The notes below the pieces were generated by a model. It saw only the letters and a list, made by a program, of their open reading frames with translations. It was not told where the DNA came from and ran no database searches. From NCBI RefSeq assembly GCF_009192765.1, contig NZ_VOHQ01000003.1:248001-312000 (forward strand): a stretch of 64,000 nt of DNA, read 5' to 3'. Within the stretch, counting starts at the first letter, position 1. Each line of letters opens with the position of its first letter. This DNA comes from Agriterribacter humi (lineage in GTDB: Bacteria; Bacteroidota; Bacteroidia; Chitinophagales; Chitinophagaceae). Positions 44,456-53,993 of this stretch are shown piece by piece. A program made the translations under genes and the position numbers.

Positions 44456-45889
44456 TCAGAACATATCCCCCATCTTTACCTCTGATATGATACGTCCTGT
44501 ATAATAAATATTTTGCTTGATACCGTATGTCGTAATCATTGTCGGGAAAATCGTTTTTTTTGTTCTTGTTTGTTCCTTAAAAATTTTCACCTTGCTGTCC
44601 AGTTCTGCTGCATACTTTTTATCAATGACGAACTCTTCGCCGGAAAACTTCATTTCACATATATTTATACAATGATCCTGGCGATCAATTAGAAGATCAA
44701 TTTGTGCTCCAGCTTCTCCCTTTTTGGCATTGTATCTCCAACCTGACGCTTCCGTATATACCGCTGCAATGCCCAGGGCTTTCTTGATTTGCTGCAGGTG
44801 TTTCTGGCAAACAGCTTCGAAAGCATACCCACTCCAGCTATTATAAGACTGTCCTTCTACGATCTTATGCCAGGTGCCTGCACCCGTAGCGCGGGCACGG
44901 TCAATGAATTTCAGATAAAAAAGGGAATACTCATCTGATAACTTATAAATCCCGTCACGGGAAGTTTTTTCAAATGGAATATGTTGTGAGATAAATCCTG
45001 ACTGTTCGAGCTCTTCGAACAACCTTGTTGTTGTCCCGCCGGTCGTGAGCCCACAAGCCTCGATTACTTCAGTCCGGCTCATTCCTTTGGCTTTTTTAGC
45101 AAGCTGCCGGACTATGGCTTCATGATGGCTGGCATTGTTAAACAGGGATCGGTACAGCACATTAAACTCTGTTTTTAGCATGCCATTCCTTTCAAAGAAG
45201 AGTTTATCAATGACCTGGTTTGTACTTTCACCTTTGTCAACCTGTTTTAGATATTGAGGGATACCACCCATCGCCATATATAGTTGCAGTATCTGATAGT
45301 GGTCTAGCCCGATACCACGACTCACAAGATAAGCTTCGGATTCTTTTAGACTAAAGGGGAATAGCTGGATAGTTCGGCTTATTCTGTTATGGAGACCGCC
45401 CCGATTGTGAAGAACATTTTCAATCATCCAGGATGCTGCAGAACCGCAGATGACAACTTTCAACTGCGGCTGACGTGATGCCCAGGTGTTCCACCAGTGT
45501 CCGAAGGCCGTTAAAAAGCCAGATTTGGGAGTATGAATCCACGGGAATTCATCAAACAAGACAACTGCTGGTTGCTCTTTAAGTTTTGTTTGCAGAAAGT
45601 CGCTCAGGAAAATGAAAGCCTGTATCCAGTTATGGGGGGTCGCTGGCGGGATGACTGACTTCATAGCTTGTTGAAGTGCTCTGCTAAAATTCAACAATTG
45701 TTCGGCCAAGCCAGTCTCGTGAATTCCCGTACACTCAAATACGAGCCTTTGCTGGTAGTAATTTCGGATAAGAAAAGTTTTTCCAACCCGGCGGCGGCCA
45801 AAAATGGCGATTAGCTCAGCTTCCTTCGAGTCGAGCATGTCTTTTAGAATTTTTTTCTCGGCATCTCGGCCAATGATCGTTTCTGGCAT
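44456..45889 (-). CDS. AAA+ ATPase with C-terminal PD-(D/E)XK-like (DUF234-type) domain
   Basis: The 477-residue protein starts with GRDAEKKIL and Walker A FGRRRVGKT (30-38), Walker B VVLFDEFPW (about 107-115), sensor VICGSAASWM, a winged-helix domain (GMSRTEVIEACGLTTGGTTTRLFEELE), and a C-terminal nuclease-like region with YAFEAVCQKHL, AQIDLLIDR and CINICEMKF (E...D...ExK). These archaeal-type ATPases occur in many copies in Bacteroidota with unknown function. Repeated inverted sites lie directly upstream of its start. It is a cousin in layout of the ATPase at 21103-22284. Confidence 0.9.
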   Translation of the reverse strand: MPETIIGRDAEKKILKDMLDSKEAELIAIFGRRRVGKTFLIRNYYQQRLVFECTGIHETGLAEQLLNFSRALQQAMKSVIPPATPHNWIQAFIFLSDFLQTKLKEQPAVVLFDEFPWIHTPKSGFLTAFGHWWNTWASRQPQLKVVICGSAASWMIENVLHNRGGLHNRISRTIQLFPFSLKESEAYLVSRGIGLDHYQILQLYMAMGGIPQYLKQVDKGESTNQVIDKLFFERNGMLKTEFNVLYRSLFNNASHHEAIVRQLAKKAKGMSRTEVIEACGLTTGGTTTRLFEELEQSGFISQHIPFEKTSRDGIYKLSDEYSLFYLKFIDRARATGAGTWHKIVEGQSYNSWSGYAFEAVCQKHLQQIKKALGIAAVYTEASGWRYNAKKGEAGAQIDLLIDRQDHCINICEMKFSGEEFVIDKKYAAELDSKVKIFKEQTRTKKTIFPTMITTYGIKQNIYYTGRIISEVKMGDMF

Positions 45890-45890
45890 G

Positions 45891-45932
45891 TATTTGTGGA
45901 CAGGTATAAGTTTTTATTTCCGTCCACAAATA
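45891..45932. promoter_or_regulatory. Inverted repeat 1 upstream of the AAA ATPase
   Basis: TATTTGTGGAC (45891-45901) and GTCCACAAATA (45922-45932) are exact 11-bp inverted copies around 20 bases, two bases before the start codon. Part of it (45897-45923) is repeated at 45951-45977. Confidence 0.65.
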
Positions 45933-45950
45933 TAATTTTAAATATAGTTA

Positions 45951-45986
45951 TGGACAAGTATAAGTTTTTATTTCCGTAGTTTGTCC
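45951..45986. promoter_or_regulatory. Second copy of the upstream element of the AAA ATPase
   Basis: The 27 bases from TGGACAAGTATAAG to TTTCCGT match 45897-45923 at 26 of 27 positions, 54 bases apart. GGACAA and TTGTCC (45981-45986) again bracket it as an inverted pair. Confidence 0.65.
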
Positions 45987-46230
45987 TGTTATTTGATTAA
46001 AATATACTATAGTAAAACTTGAATATTCTCACCGGAGGACTATATAAGGCAGATTTGTTTTCTCATGTTGATCCCTCTACCAGGTCTGCGAAGTTTGTTT
46101 CTACAGTACTCTACATCTTTTATCTTTTGTTAACTTTAATAATGATAAGCCGTCAATGGATAAAAGCGTGCATCTTTAGTGTTTGCATTATCTTGCATAT
46201 ATTTATTTATCCATCATAAAAATTCATTTT

Positions 46231-47097
46231 ATGAAACGCCGATTGCCACTTCTAACAGTAGTTACTTGCCTTTTTCTTTTTTCATGTGTGAGCAGTAAAA
46301 AGTTCAAAGCAGAGCAGGCCAAAAATGAAGCCCTCAACACAACGTATGTAAATGTTCAGCAAACCTTAAAAGAATGTACAGATGCCAGGGATGCGGCTAC
46401 GCGCAAGAACGGGGACTTGCAGAAAGAAAATGATAACCTGAAAGACCAGGTAGCCTTCCTGAAAGAAAACAATACCCAGGCGCTGAAGCAACTGCAGGAT
46501 CTTTCTGTAATTTCTGCATCGCAGGCCGAAAGCATCAAAAAGTCACTGGATAATATTGGCTCAAAGGATGTATATATCCAGGGACTGCAATCCGCCATAT
46601 CCCGCAGAGATTCGCTGAACATGGTATTGGTAATGAACTTAAAAGGCGCTATTGGTAACCTTGACGATGAGGACATTAATATCAAAGTAGACAAAGGCGT
46701 AGTATATATTGACATCTCGGATAAGCTGCTGTTCAAAAGCGGCCGTTACGAAGTAACGCCGCAGGCTAAAACGGTTTTAGGCAAGGTAGCACAGGTGCTA
46801 AAGAACCAGCCCGATATTGAATTTATGGTGGAAGGGCATACAGATAATGTGCCTTACCGGAGCGGAGTGCTCCTCGATAACTGGGACCTCAGCGTTAAGC
46901 GGGCTACCTCCGTTGTACGCATCCTTCAAAATGAGTATGCGCTTGATCCTTCCAAAATGGCTGCAGCCGGACGAAGTGAATATAAACCGTTAACAGATAA
47001 TACCACAGCCGAAGGAAGGGCCACCAACCGGCGTACAAGGATTGTTATTCTTCCCCAGCTCGACCAGTTCTTTCAATTGCTTGAACCGCAATCGTAA
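46231..47097 (+). CDS. OmpA family lipoprotein
   Basis: The 288-residue protein has a lipobox ending LFLFSC (Cys19), a coiled-coil region (about 25-110, rich in K, E, Q, D), and a C-terminal OmpA/MotB peptidoglycan-binding domain with LLFKSGRYEVTPQAK, VEGHTDNVPY, NWDLSVKRATSVV and GRATNRRTRIVI. It probably tethers the outer membrane to peptidoglycan. The ATG at 46231 is chosen because it places the signal peptide at the start. It stands alone; repeat family B follows at once. Confidence 0.92.
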   Translation: MKRRLPLLTVVTCLFLFSCVSSKKFKAEQAKNEALNTTYVNVQQTLKECTDARDAATRKNGDLQKENDNLKDQVAFLKENNTQALKQLQDLSVISASQAESIKKSLDNIGSKDVYIQGLQSAISRRDSLNMVLVMNLKGAIGNLDDEDINIKVDKGVVYIDISDKLLFKSGRYEVTPQAKTVLGKVAQVLKNQPDIEFMVEGHTDNVPYRSGVLLDNWDLSVKRATSVVRILQNEYALDPSKMAAAGRSEYKPLTDNTTAEGRATNRRTRIVILPQLDQFFQLLEPQS

Positions 47098-47280
47098 GAG
47101 AATACAAAAACAAGAACCAAATGGCAAGAACCAAACTAAAGGGCAGGCAGGCCTGTCCGCCGGGGCGGATAAAATTCAAATAACAAATTTCGAATGCAAA
47201 GCGAGATGCAACTATAAACCACAAACAATAAACCACAAATTAAAAAATCCGAATCCGGGAATCCGAAGCGAAATGCACCC
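47098..47280. repeat. Dispersed repeat family B, copy 2
   Basis: After ompA: GAGAATACAAAAACAAG, ACCAAAC, then GGCAGGCAGGCCTGTCC (47142-47158), the CCGCCGGGGCGG hairpin, ATAAAATTC, and AATCCGAA units near 47248-47270. Confidence 0.75.
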
Positions 47281-47320
47281 GATGCTTCCCTACATTCTTT
47301 CTTTGTAATAACTTTAGGGT

Positions 47321-48442
47321 ATGAAATTCAGCCTGCTGCTATATGGCATGCTACTGGCCTGTGGGGTTGCAAACGGGCAGCTTTGGAATAACTATACGGG
47401 GTTTGGCAGGTTTACTATTGCTGTGCCTGATTCCACCAGTCGTTCTGCTGCCGGGCTGGCGGCATATATACAAAATCGTTATGATACTCCAAAAGCACAG
47501 TTGCAGGCCATTTATGGCTGGGTTACCGCCAATATCCGTTACGATGACGACAGCTCCTATTATTTTAACAGGAGTGTGGATCATGAAACAAAAATTGCCG
47601 CTACGCTCCGCAGAAGAAAGGGCGTATGTGAAAATTATGCCGGGCTGTTCGCTGATCTGGCATCAAGGCTCGGCTTAACTTCCCATGTCATTTATGGATG
47701 TCCCATAGGCGTTAGTACAAGAGGAAATACAGGACATGCCTGGTGCGCCGTAAACTTGGATGATGAGTGGTGGTTGTTTGATCCTACCTGGGATGCCGGG
47801 TTTCAGGGTGGATTTCAGTATTTTATGGTGCACCCTGCTACCTTTATACAAACCCATATGCCTTTTGATCCGTTATGGCAATTATTGGAAAAACCTGTAA
47901 ACTACCGCAATACTGCAGCAAAAAATAAACCGATCTTACACTATAAAGATTCTGTTAAAGCTTTCTTACAGATGGACAGCCTGCAGCAATACCTTGCGAT
48001 TGAGCAACGCATGAAAAACGCAGGGGCGAATAGTGAAATGGTTAAGCTATGGCAGGGTTATAACCGAATGAATATTGCCATCATTGCAGGCGAGCATGAT
48101 ATGCAATTGTACAATGCAGCAGTAGATAACCTGAATACCGCTACGGATATCTTTAATTCGTTTGTACATTATCGTAATAACGGCTTCCTTCCTCAAAAAC
48201 CGGATGCAGTAATAAGAACCATGCTGGAACCGATCAGTATATTGATTGCGGAGGCAAATAAAAAGTTAGACGGGATCGGGCTGCTGGTAGAGAATTTCCA
48301 GTACAATACGGAGGGCATCCGGCAAAAGCTAACATCACTCAGGAAGCGCAGTGTGGAACAAAAAGAATTTCTAAATAAATATCTTGCAACGGCACTGGCG
48401 GAAAGAAGGCGGCTATTTTACCGACATCTGAAAAACCTTTAA
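47321..48442 (+). CDS. Secreted transglutaminase-like protein
   Basis: The 373-residue protein has a signal peptide (MKFSLLLYGMLLACGVANG) and a transglutaminase/papain-like core: Cys103 in RKGVCENYAGLF, His139 in TGHAWCAVN, and Asp154 in LFDPTWD. The catalytic triad is complete. The C-terminal 200 residues are helical. Such proteins are usually predicted peptidases or cross-linking enzymes in the envelope; substrate unknown. The upstream 47281-47320 is short and repeat-derived. Confidence 0.9.
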   Translation: MKFSLLLYGMLLACGVANGQLWNNYTGFGRFTIAVPDSTSRSAAGLAAYIQNRYDTPKAQLQAIYGWVTANIRYDDDSSYYFNRSVDHETKIAATLRRRKGVCENYAGLFADLASRLGLTSHVIYGCPIGVSTRGNTGHAWCAVNLDDEWWLFDPTWDAGFQGGFQYFMVHPATFIQTHMPFDPLWQLLEKPVNYRNTAAKNKPILHYKDSVKAFLQMDSLQQYLAIEQRMKNAGANSEMVKLWQGYNRMNIAIIAGEHDMQLYNAAVDNLNTATDIFNSFVHYRNNGFLPQKPDAVIRTMLEPISILIAEANKKLDGIGLLVENFQYNTEGIRQKLTSLRKRSVEQKEFLNKYLATALAERRRLFYRHLKNL

Positions 48443-48524
48443 CAGCGGAAACTTAATCTTATGAAACAGGATGGCTGATTTTTCATAACGACAATCCTGG
48501 CGTAGAAGCTCAAAGAAAAATGCA

Positions 48525-50021
48525 ATGAAATCAATAAACAACCTTACAACCCTTGCTATTTGTTGCTTGGCAGCAGTAATGACGCAGGCACAGCAAAAGC
48601 CCAATATCATCTATATTCTTGCTGATGACCTCGGTTACGGGGATGTGAGTTGCCTGAATGCCGATTCCAAGCTGCATACCGTGAACATTGATAAAATGGC
48701 GGCAGGAGGAATGAAGTTTACAGATGCGCACAGCAATTCCGCAGTATGCACTCCCACCCGTTATGGCATAATCACCGGCAGGTACGCGTGGCGTACAGTA
48801 TTGCAAAACGGTGTATTATGGGGGTATGATACGATGCTGATAAAAAACAGCAGAACAACTTTGGCTTCCTTGTTAAAACGCAATGGGTATCACACCGGCG
48901 GTATCGGCAAATGGCATCTTGGTCTTGATTGGAAGAAAAATGAGTCAGGTGCGTTTGATTTTTTTCAACCACTTGCAGCAGGACCGTTGCAGGCAGGGTT
49001 TGATTATTTCTACGGCATTCCTGCTTCACTGGATATGCAGCCTTATTTTTATATTGAAAATAACAGGGTAACTGCAACCGCTATTGACAGCACGGGCGGA
49101 AACAGTGGCAAAGGATTCTGGCGAGCAGGACCGGCAGGAAATGATTTCAGGCACGAAGAGGTGTTTGACAGGATTACAGACAAAGCAGTAGATTACATTT
49201 CCCGGGAAGCAAAATCAGATAATCCGTTTTTTCTTTATTTCGCGCTCACCTCCCCGCATACGCCCATACTGCCAACCCATTCCTACCAGGGAAAATCCGG
49301 TACGAATGCTTATGGAGATTTTGTGCTGATGACAGATGATGTGGTGGGTAAAATTCTGGATGCAGTGAAGACTGCCGGCATTGAACAAAATACGATCATT
49401 GTTTTTACCAGTGATAACGGTTGTTCTCCTTCCGCCGGCTTTGAGGAACTTTCCGCTGCCGGTCATCATCCCAGTTATATTTACCGCGGTGCAAAAGCCG
49501 ACATTTTTGAAGGAGGTCACCGTATTCCTTTCATAGTTAAATGGCCGAAAATGGTAAAAGCGGGCACTGAAACTGCGCAAACCATTTGCCTCACAGATTT
49601 CATGGCAACGCTCGCAGATATGTTTCAGCAGCCGCTAAAAGATAATGAAGGCGAAGACAGCTTTAGCCTGTTGCCTTTGCTATTGCAAAAAAATGGCTAT
49701 GCCAGAACCAGCATTATTCATCATTCCATTGACGGAAATTTTTCCATCAGGAAAAATGACTGGAAACTGATTTTTGCACGGGGATCTGGGGGGTGGAGCG
49801 CGCCTACCGAAAAAGAAGCAAAAACACAGGGATTACCAGATCTGCAGTTATACAATTTAAAAACGGATATCAGAGAAACGAATAATGTAGCCTCAGATCA
49901 TCCTTCCGTAGTAAGGGAATTGTCAGCTATTGCCAAAGCTATTATTGAAAATGGAAGATCAACAAAAGGGAAAAAACAAAAAAACGATACAGAGGTAAAT
50001 TACAGGGAATGGATACCATAG
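48525..50021 (+). CDS. Arylsulfatase-family sulfatase
   Basis: The 498-residue protein has a signal peptide (to about residue 22) and the sulfatase signature: DDLGYGDVSC (metal Asp34-35), SNSAVCTPTRYGIITGR where Cys75 is the residue converted to formylglycine (C-x-P-x-R), GKWHLG, and FTSDNG. It would hydrolyse sulfate esters of polysaccharides or small compounds in the periplasm. Activity needs a formylglycine-generating enzyme, not seen here. No SusC/SusD neighbours are present. The leader carries the usual A+T-rich 80 bases. Confidence 0.92.
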   Translation: MKSINNLTTLAICCLAAVMTQAQQKPNIIYILADDLGYGDVSCLNADSKLHTVNIDKMAAGGMKFTDAHSNSAVCTPTRYGIITGRYAWRTVLQNGVLWGYDTMLIKNSRTTLASLLKRNGYHTGGIGKWHLGLDWKKNESGAFDFFQPLAAGPLQAGFDYFYGIPASLDMQPYFYIENNRVTATAIDSTGGNSGKGFWRAGPAGNDFRHEEVFDRITDKAVDYISREAKSDNPFFLYFALTSPHTPILPTHSYQGKSGTNAYGDFVLMTDDVVGKILDAVKTAGIEQNTIIVFTSDNGCSPSAGFEELSAAGHHPSYIYRGAKADIFEGGHRIPFIVKWPKMVKAGTETAQTICLTDFMATLADMFQQPLKDNEGEDSFSLLPLLLQKNGYARTSIIHHSIDGNFSIRKNDWKLIFARGSGGWSAPTEKEAKTQGLPDLQLYNLKTDIRETNNVASDHPSVVRELSAIAKAIIENGRSTKGKKQKNDTEVNYREWIP

Positions 50022-50177
50022 AAAACCCAATGTACAAGAAGGCAATGTAAAACAGAGCACTTCACCCAATCTGTAAATAAATATTTCCTCTGTCAAAAAC
50101 CGGCTGCCATAGGGTTGTCACCCTGCCTTGTTTTCTTTGTATGGTCAAATCAATAATAAACCATAAAATCGAAAACA

Positions 50178-50690
50178 ATGGCAAACAATAACCAGGCAAT
50201 AGCGGCCGAACCTTTAATTGTTATCACTCCGGAAGCATTGCTCGAACATTGGCAGGGACATCGTAAGCTTACCCGTAAAATGATAGAAGCATTTCCCGAA
50301 GACAAATTATTTACTTATTCTGTTGGTGGCATGCGGCCCTTTTCGGAACTGGTATTAGAAATGCTTGGGATGGCGGTGCCGGGAATAAAAGGCATCATTA
50401 CGGGCAAATGGCAAACTTATGATGAGGCATTTGCAGAGACAGCAGCACCCGCCTCAAAAAAGGAATTGCTGGAACGCTGGGATGAAACAACCGAAGCGTT
50501 AAATGCACTTTGGCCACAGATACCCCCGCATCGTTTCCAGGAAACCGATACAGCATTTGGCCAATGGGAAGGCACCGGTTATTTTTTTATATTTTATTTT
50601 ATTGATAACGAAATCCACCACCGGGGTCAGGCCTATGTATATCTCCGTTCGCTGAGCGTAGAGCCTCCAGCTTTCTGGGACAGGTCCTGA
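50178..50690 (+). CDS. DinB family protein
   Basis: The 170-residue four-helix protein has the DinB/YfiT-like pattern: LEHWQGHRKLTRKMIEAFPED near the N-terminus with the first His, MRPFSELVLEMLGM, and the C-terminal NEIHHRGQAYVYLRSL with the metal-binding HH. Members bind a divalent metal and often act as thiol transferases. The gene is alone and followed by a perfect terminator. Confidence 0.88.
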   Translation: MANNNQAIAAEPLIVITPEALLEHWQGHRKLTRKMIEAFPEDKLFTYSVGGMRPFSELVLEMLGMAVPGIKGIITGKWQTYDEAFAETAAPASKKELLERWDETTEALNALWPQIPPHRFQETDTAFGQWEGTGYFFIFYFIDNEIHHRGQAYVYLRSLSVEPPAFWDRS

Positions 50691-50740
50691 TGGTTCCCTG
50701 CATTTTGCCGCGTAAACAATACCGATCGTATTTCCTTTTG

Positions 50741-50782
50741 AAAATCTATAGCATTTGCCGCATAGTAAATGCTATAGATTTT
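50741..50782. terminator. Perfect 16-bp terminator stem
   Basis: AAAATCTATAGCATTT (50741-50756) is exactly complementary to 50767-50782, with a 10-base loop and T runs on both strands. It serves the dinB gene and the convergent thioredoxin gene. Confidence 0.85.
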
Positions 50783-50836
50783 TGCTTGATATGGATGTCA
50801 AATACGATGTGCTTACATACTACTAACATTGTACAG

Positions 50837-51961
50837 CTACTTCAAAATATCCAAAACCATCTCCTCCAATTCCGCGGAGTATCCAGGTCTGATTGAACGA
50901 ATGATCCCTTTCTTATCAATGAGCACATATAAAGGAACAGCCTCCAATTGATATTCTTTTTTGACTTGTTCATTCCCAATTAATAAAGGAAAATTGATCT
51001 TCTTTTTTTCGGCAAACGCCCTGGCGGAGGGAAGTTGTTTAAGATCATTTGTGATGCCATATACAGCCAACCCTTTATCATGATACTTGTTATAGAGGGC
51101 AATTACCTCAGGCATTGATTCAATACAGGGGCCGCACCATATTTCCCAAAAATCCAGCAAAACCACCTTCCCTTTCCAATCATTTGCCGAAATTAATTTT
51201 CCGTCAAACGACTCGAGGCTAAATTGAGGTGCGTTCTTTCCCTGCAGGGGCTGGCGATGCGTTTTTACCGGTTCGGGCGATACATAAGTATACGCTTTTA
51301 AAAAGGGAAGGGATGTAAAGTTGTAAGGCCTGGGAGGATTGACCTTGAGCTCCGTGATCTTAAAATACAGGTCCTGCACTTTACCATAGCTCTCCTGGTG
51401 TTGCCTGACGGCAACGGGCAGCATGCTTTTCCTGTCAATCGTAATGATCTTTTTTCTTTTGGTCACATCATAGTCTGTAAGATTGGGGTAGCTGACGATG
51501 ATATCATAATGATCCTGGCTTTCCATCACTGATATGCCATTACATTGAGCGGTGTCTATTTTAACGAGATCAGGAATAACCAGGTGCCCGCCACCACCCA
51601 GAAACATACTATGCAAAGCTGCCGGACTGTTCATTAGCCTGTATGTCTTCGTATCAGGACTTATGGCGTAGCAAACACGTCCATCATATACTTTCTCCTC
51701 CTTTTCTCCGTGTTTCTTTGCCCAAAAGCGGAACCCCAGGAGCGTATCTGTTTTGTCAACCGCTATCACAACCGTGCCGGTCATAGTACGGATATCACCG
51801 GTAAGGAGCGTGTCCCGGCGTTCAACTGAGTATTCCGCAGTTTTTAAAGCACCCTGTGCTTTCAGGACTTCGGCCAGCACTTCAGATGAAGTTGCTGTAC
51901 TTTGACAAAAAGAAATATTAGATGCAATCATCAAAAACCAGATCAACGCTATCGCTTTCAT
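50837..51961 (-). CDS. TlpA-like thioredoxin-fold lipoprotein/secreted protein
   Basis: The 374-residue protein has a signal peptide (MKAIALIWFLMIASNISFCQ), an N-terminal LolA/DUF2092-like beta domain (about 25-220; EYSVERRDTLLTGD, RKKIITIDRKSMLPVAV), and a C-terminal thioredoxin domain with FWEIWCGPC (Cys276 and Cys279). This fusion is common in Bacteroidota and is thought to act on extracytoplasmic disulfides or haem. The start at 51961 is 22 bases after a TAnnTTTG box. Confidence 0.88.
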   Translation of the reverse strand: MKAIALIWFLMIASNISFCQSTATSSEVLAEVLKAQGALKTAEYSVERRDTLLTGDIRTMTGTVVIAVDKTDTLLGFRFWAKKHGEKEEKVYDGRVCYAISPDTKTYRLMNSPAALHSMFLGGGGHLVIPDLVKIDTAQCNGISVMESQDHYDIIVSYPNLTDYDVTKRKKIITIDRKSMLPVAVRQHQESYGKVQDLYFKITELKVNPPRPYNFTSLPFLKAYTYVSPEPVKTHRQPLQGKNAPQFSLESFDGKLISANDWKGKVVLLDFWEIWCGPCIESMPEVIALYNKYHDKGLAVYGITNDLKQLPSARAFAEKKKINFPLLIGNEQVKKEYQLEAVPLYVLIDKKGIIRSIRPGYSAELEEMVLDILK

Positions 51962-51982
51962 TGTATAAATATTTGATAGGAA

Positions 51983-51990
51983 CAAACCTA
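51983..51990 (-). promoter_or_regulatory. -7 box of the thioredoxin gene
   Basis: TAGGTTTG on the minus strand matches TAnnTTTG, 21 bases before the ATG. Confidence 0.55.
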
Positions 51991-52127
51991 TGCGCTTACC
52001 TGCAGGTAATGATTATTTTTTAGATAAGCCCCCGTATAAATCAGACAAAGGATGTCTGTCGAAAAAAACACGGGATTTGTCGAAAACGTGAACGCGGCAG
52101 TAAAGTAATATGCTGTACTTTACAACT

Positions 52128-53213
52128 ATGCTGTTAAAGGATAATTATTTCAGGGACAGATACCACAGGCTTGAGGTGATCTTCTTTATCATTTACTTCA
52201 TATTTTTCCCGGTGTTGAGCGGCGTAGAATATTATATTTACGAGCCGGTGCCTCATAAACCAGGTTTGTTTGAACATTTGCCCGAGTATCTTTTTTATGA
52301 CTTTACCTCCATGATACCTGCATGGATATGCTATCAGTATATCATCAAAAAACTGCTCTTTAAGCAGAAATACCTGTGGTTTCTTTTGGCATTGCTGATA
52401 TACCTGGTGCTGCATCAATGCTACCGGCTCGGCGTTTACTGGCTTATAGCCCACGCTCACTTTCTGCCGGGTGATATGGTTTCCCGTGCCCGGGGCTGGT
52501 ATACAAACAACGTATTCTATCATTTTATCAGCATCTATGAATTGCGTGATCTGATGGTGCTGTCGGCACTAGCCTATTTTATCCGTTCTGCCCGCCAGGA
52601 TAAGCAGATCAGCGCACTGCAGCAGCAACACCTGGAATCGGAGCTGAAATTTTTGAAAGTGCAGATCCAGCCACATTTTTTCTTCAACACGCTTAACAAT
52701 ATCTATGCCCTAACGCTCCGGGGATCCGATAAAGCGGCGCCTTTAATTGCCCGGCATTCAGACACCATGCGCTATATACTTTATGAGTCATCCAAACAGC
52801 AGGTAAGTTTGACGCAGGAAATTGAATTTCTAAAGAACTTCGTGGAAGTGGAATCCATGCATTATTCAGAAAAAATGCACATCAGCTTTGAAACGCAGGG
52901 CATCACCAACCGGGCACTGATCGAGCCGCTGCTGCTCCTCCCTTTTATCGAAAATGCCTTCAAGCATGGCTTGCTCGAAGAGACGGGAGGGGGATTTATT
53001 CATATCGTGGTCTGCCTGGTAGAAAACGACCTGTTTGCAGAAATAAAGAATAGCAAGCCCACTTATTCAAAGAAGGATAAGAAAAGCGGTATTGGCCTGC
53101 AGAATGTATCACAGCGTTTGCAGATGCTGTATCCGGGTAAGCACGAGATGACGATAACGGAAGATGAAACTATATTTGAAGTTCGTGTTAGTTTAATTTT
53201 GAAACTACAATGA
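52128..53213 (+). CDS. LytS-type sensor histidine kinase
   Basis: The protein (about 361 residues) has four membrane helices in its first 150 residues, a short coiled coil, and the His_kinase domain VQIQPHFFFNTLNNIYAL with the phosphorylated His, followed by an ATPase domain with ENAFKHGL and GIGLQNVSQRL. The stop overlaps the response-regulator start by four bases. An ATG at 52110 is possible; I prefer 52128, because TACTTTAC and four bases precede it, the arrangement seen for gldA and murI (box then N4-ATG). It is divergent from the thioredoxin gene. Confidence 0.88.
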   Translation: MLLKDNYFRDRYHRLEVIFFIIYFIFFPVLSGVEYYIYEPVPHKPGLFEHLPEYLFYDFTSMIPAWICYQYIIKKLLFKQKYLWFLLALLIYLVLHQCYRLGVYWLIAHAHFLPGDMVSRARGWYTNNVFYHFISIYELRDLMVLSALAYFIRSARQDKQISALQQQHLESELKFLKVQIQPHFFFNTLNNIYALTLRGSDKAAPLIARHSDTMRYILYESSKQQVSLTQEIEFLKNFVEVESMHYSEKMHISFETQGITNRALIEPLLLLPFIENAFKHGLLEETGGGFIHIVVCLVENDLFAEIKNSKPTYSKKDKKSGIGLQNVSQRLQMLYPGKHEMTITEDETIFEVRVSLILKLQ

Positions 53214-53890
53214 TTAATTGCAGCATAGTTGACGACCAGCCACTTTCCCGGCAATTACTGGCGGAGTATATCCGCCGCCACCCTGATCTGCAGCTTGCGG
53301 CGGAATGTAGCAATGCGATGGAAGCCTTTGACAGCATTCATACTAATCCACCGGACCTGATCTTTCTGGACATACAAATGCCTTCTGTGACGGGCATCAG
53401 TTTTATCAGATCGCTTAAAAATCCACCGGCGTTTGTTTTTGTAACAGCATTTCCCGAGCATGCTGTGCTAAGCTATGAACTAAATGCCGTGGATTATTTG
53501 CTAAAGCCGGTTACCTACGAACGGTTCAAGCGCAGTATCGAAAATTTTTTGAAAGTTCATACAGACCCCGCACCTGCGCCAGACTACTCCTATTTTAAAG
53601 TTGACGGGTGCATGGTGAAGCTGTTCCACAGCAAAATCCTATATGCCCAATCCATAAGAGATTATATTGTTCTTGTTACTACAGATGGAAAGTATATCAC
53701 CCATATGACCATGAAATACCTGGCTGAGCTTTTACCGGTAAAATATTTTAAGCGTATACACCGCTCTTTCCTGGTGGGCACGATGCACATTACCTCCGTT
53801 GGCCGGGAGGAGCTGCGTTTGGGAGATATCAGCATTCCGGTAGGAGAGTCCTACCGGGTAGGAGTGGGGAAAATGGGAAAAATAAATTAA
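53210..53890 (+). CDS. LytTR response regulator
   Basis: The 226-residue protein has a receiver domain with phospho-acceptor Asp54 in LIFLDIQMP, Thr and Lys in VTAFPEHA/LLKPV, and a LytTR DNA-binding domain (about 125-225) with YAQSIRDYIVLVTTDGKYI and RIHRSFLV. It works with the LytS-type kinase to which it is translationally coupled (ATGA overlap). Targets are unknown; the isomerase and GH32-like genes follow on the same strand after 104 bases. Confidence 0.93.
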   Translation: MINCSIVDDQPLSRQLLAEYIRRHPDLQLAAECSNAMEAFDSIHTNPPDLIFLDIQMPSVTGISFIRSLKNPPAFVFVTAFPEHAVLSYELNAVDYLLKPVTYERFKRSIENFLKVHTDPAPAPDYSYFKVDGCMVKLFHSKILYAQSIRDYIVLVTTDGKYITHMTMKYLAELLPVKYFKRIHRSFLVGTMHITSVGREELRLGDISIPVGESYRVGVGKMGKIN

Positions 53891-53993
53891 AGATGCTGGT
53901 TTAGGTTAGTAGCTTCCATCGCTCGAAAAAAACAACAATGACTTTGTTCTCTCACTAAAAAATACTTTACCTTAAATTTTCATTCCATCATAT

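Noticed and set aside
44106-44504. Short ORFs in the interval between the phhA operon and the AAA ATPase
   Set aside because: Fragments on both strands without motifs or conserved start context; not supported as genes.
46019-46219. 66-residue hydrophobic ORF before the OmpA gene
   Set aside because: No homology recognised, overlaps the ompA leader, and the composition fits A+T-rich noncoding DNA.
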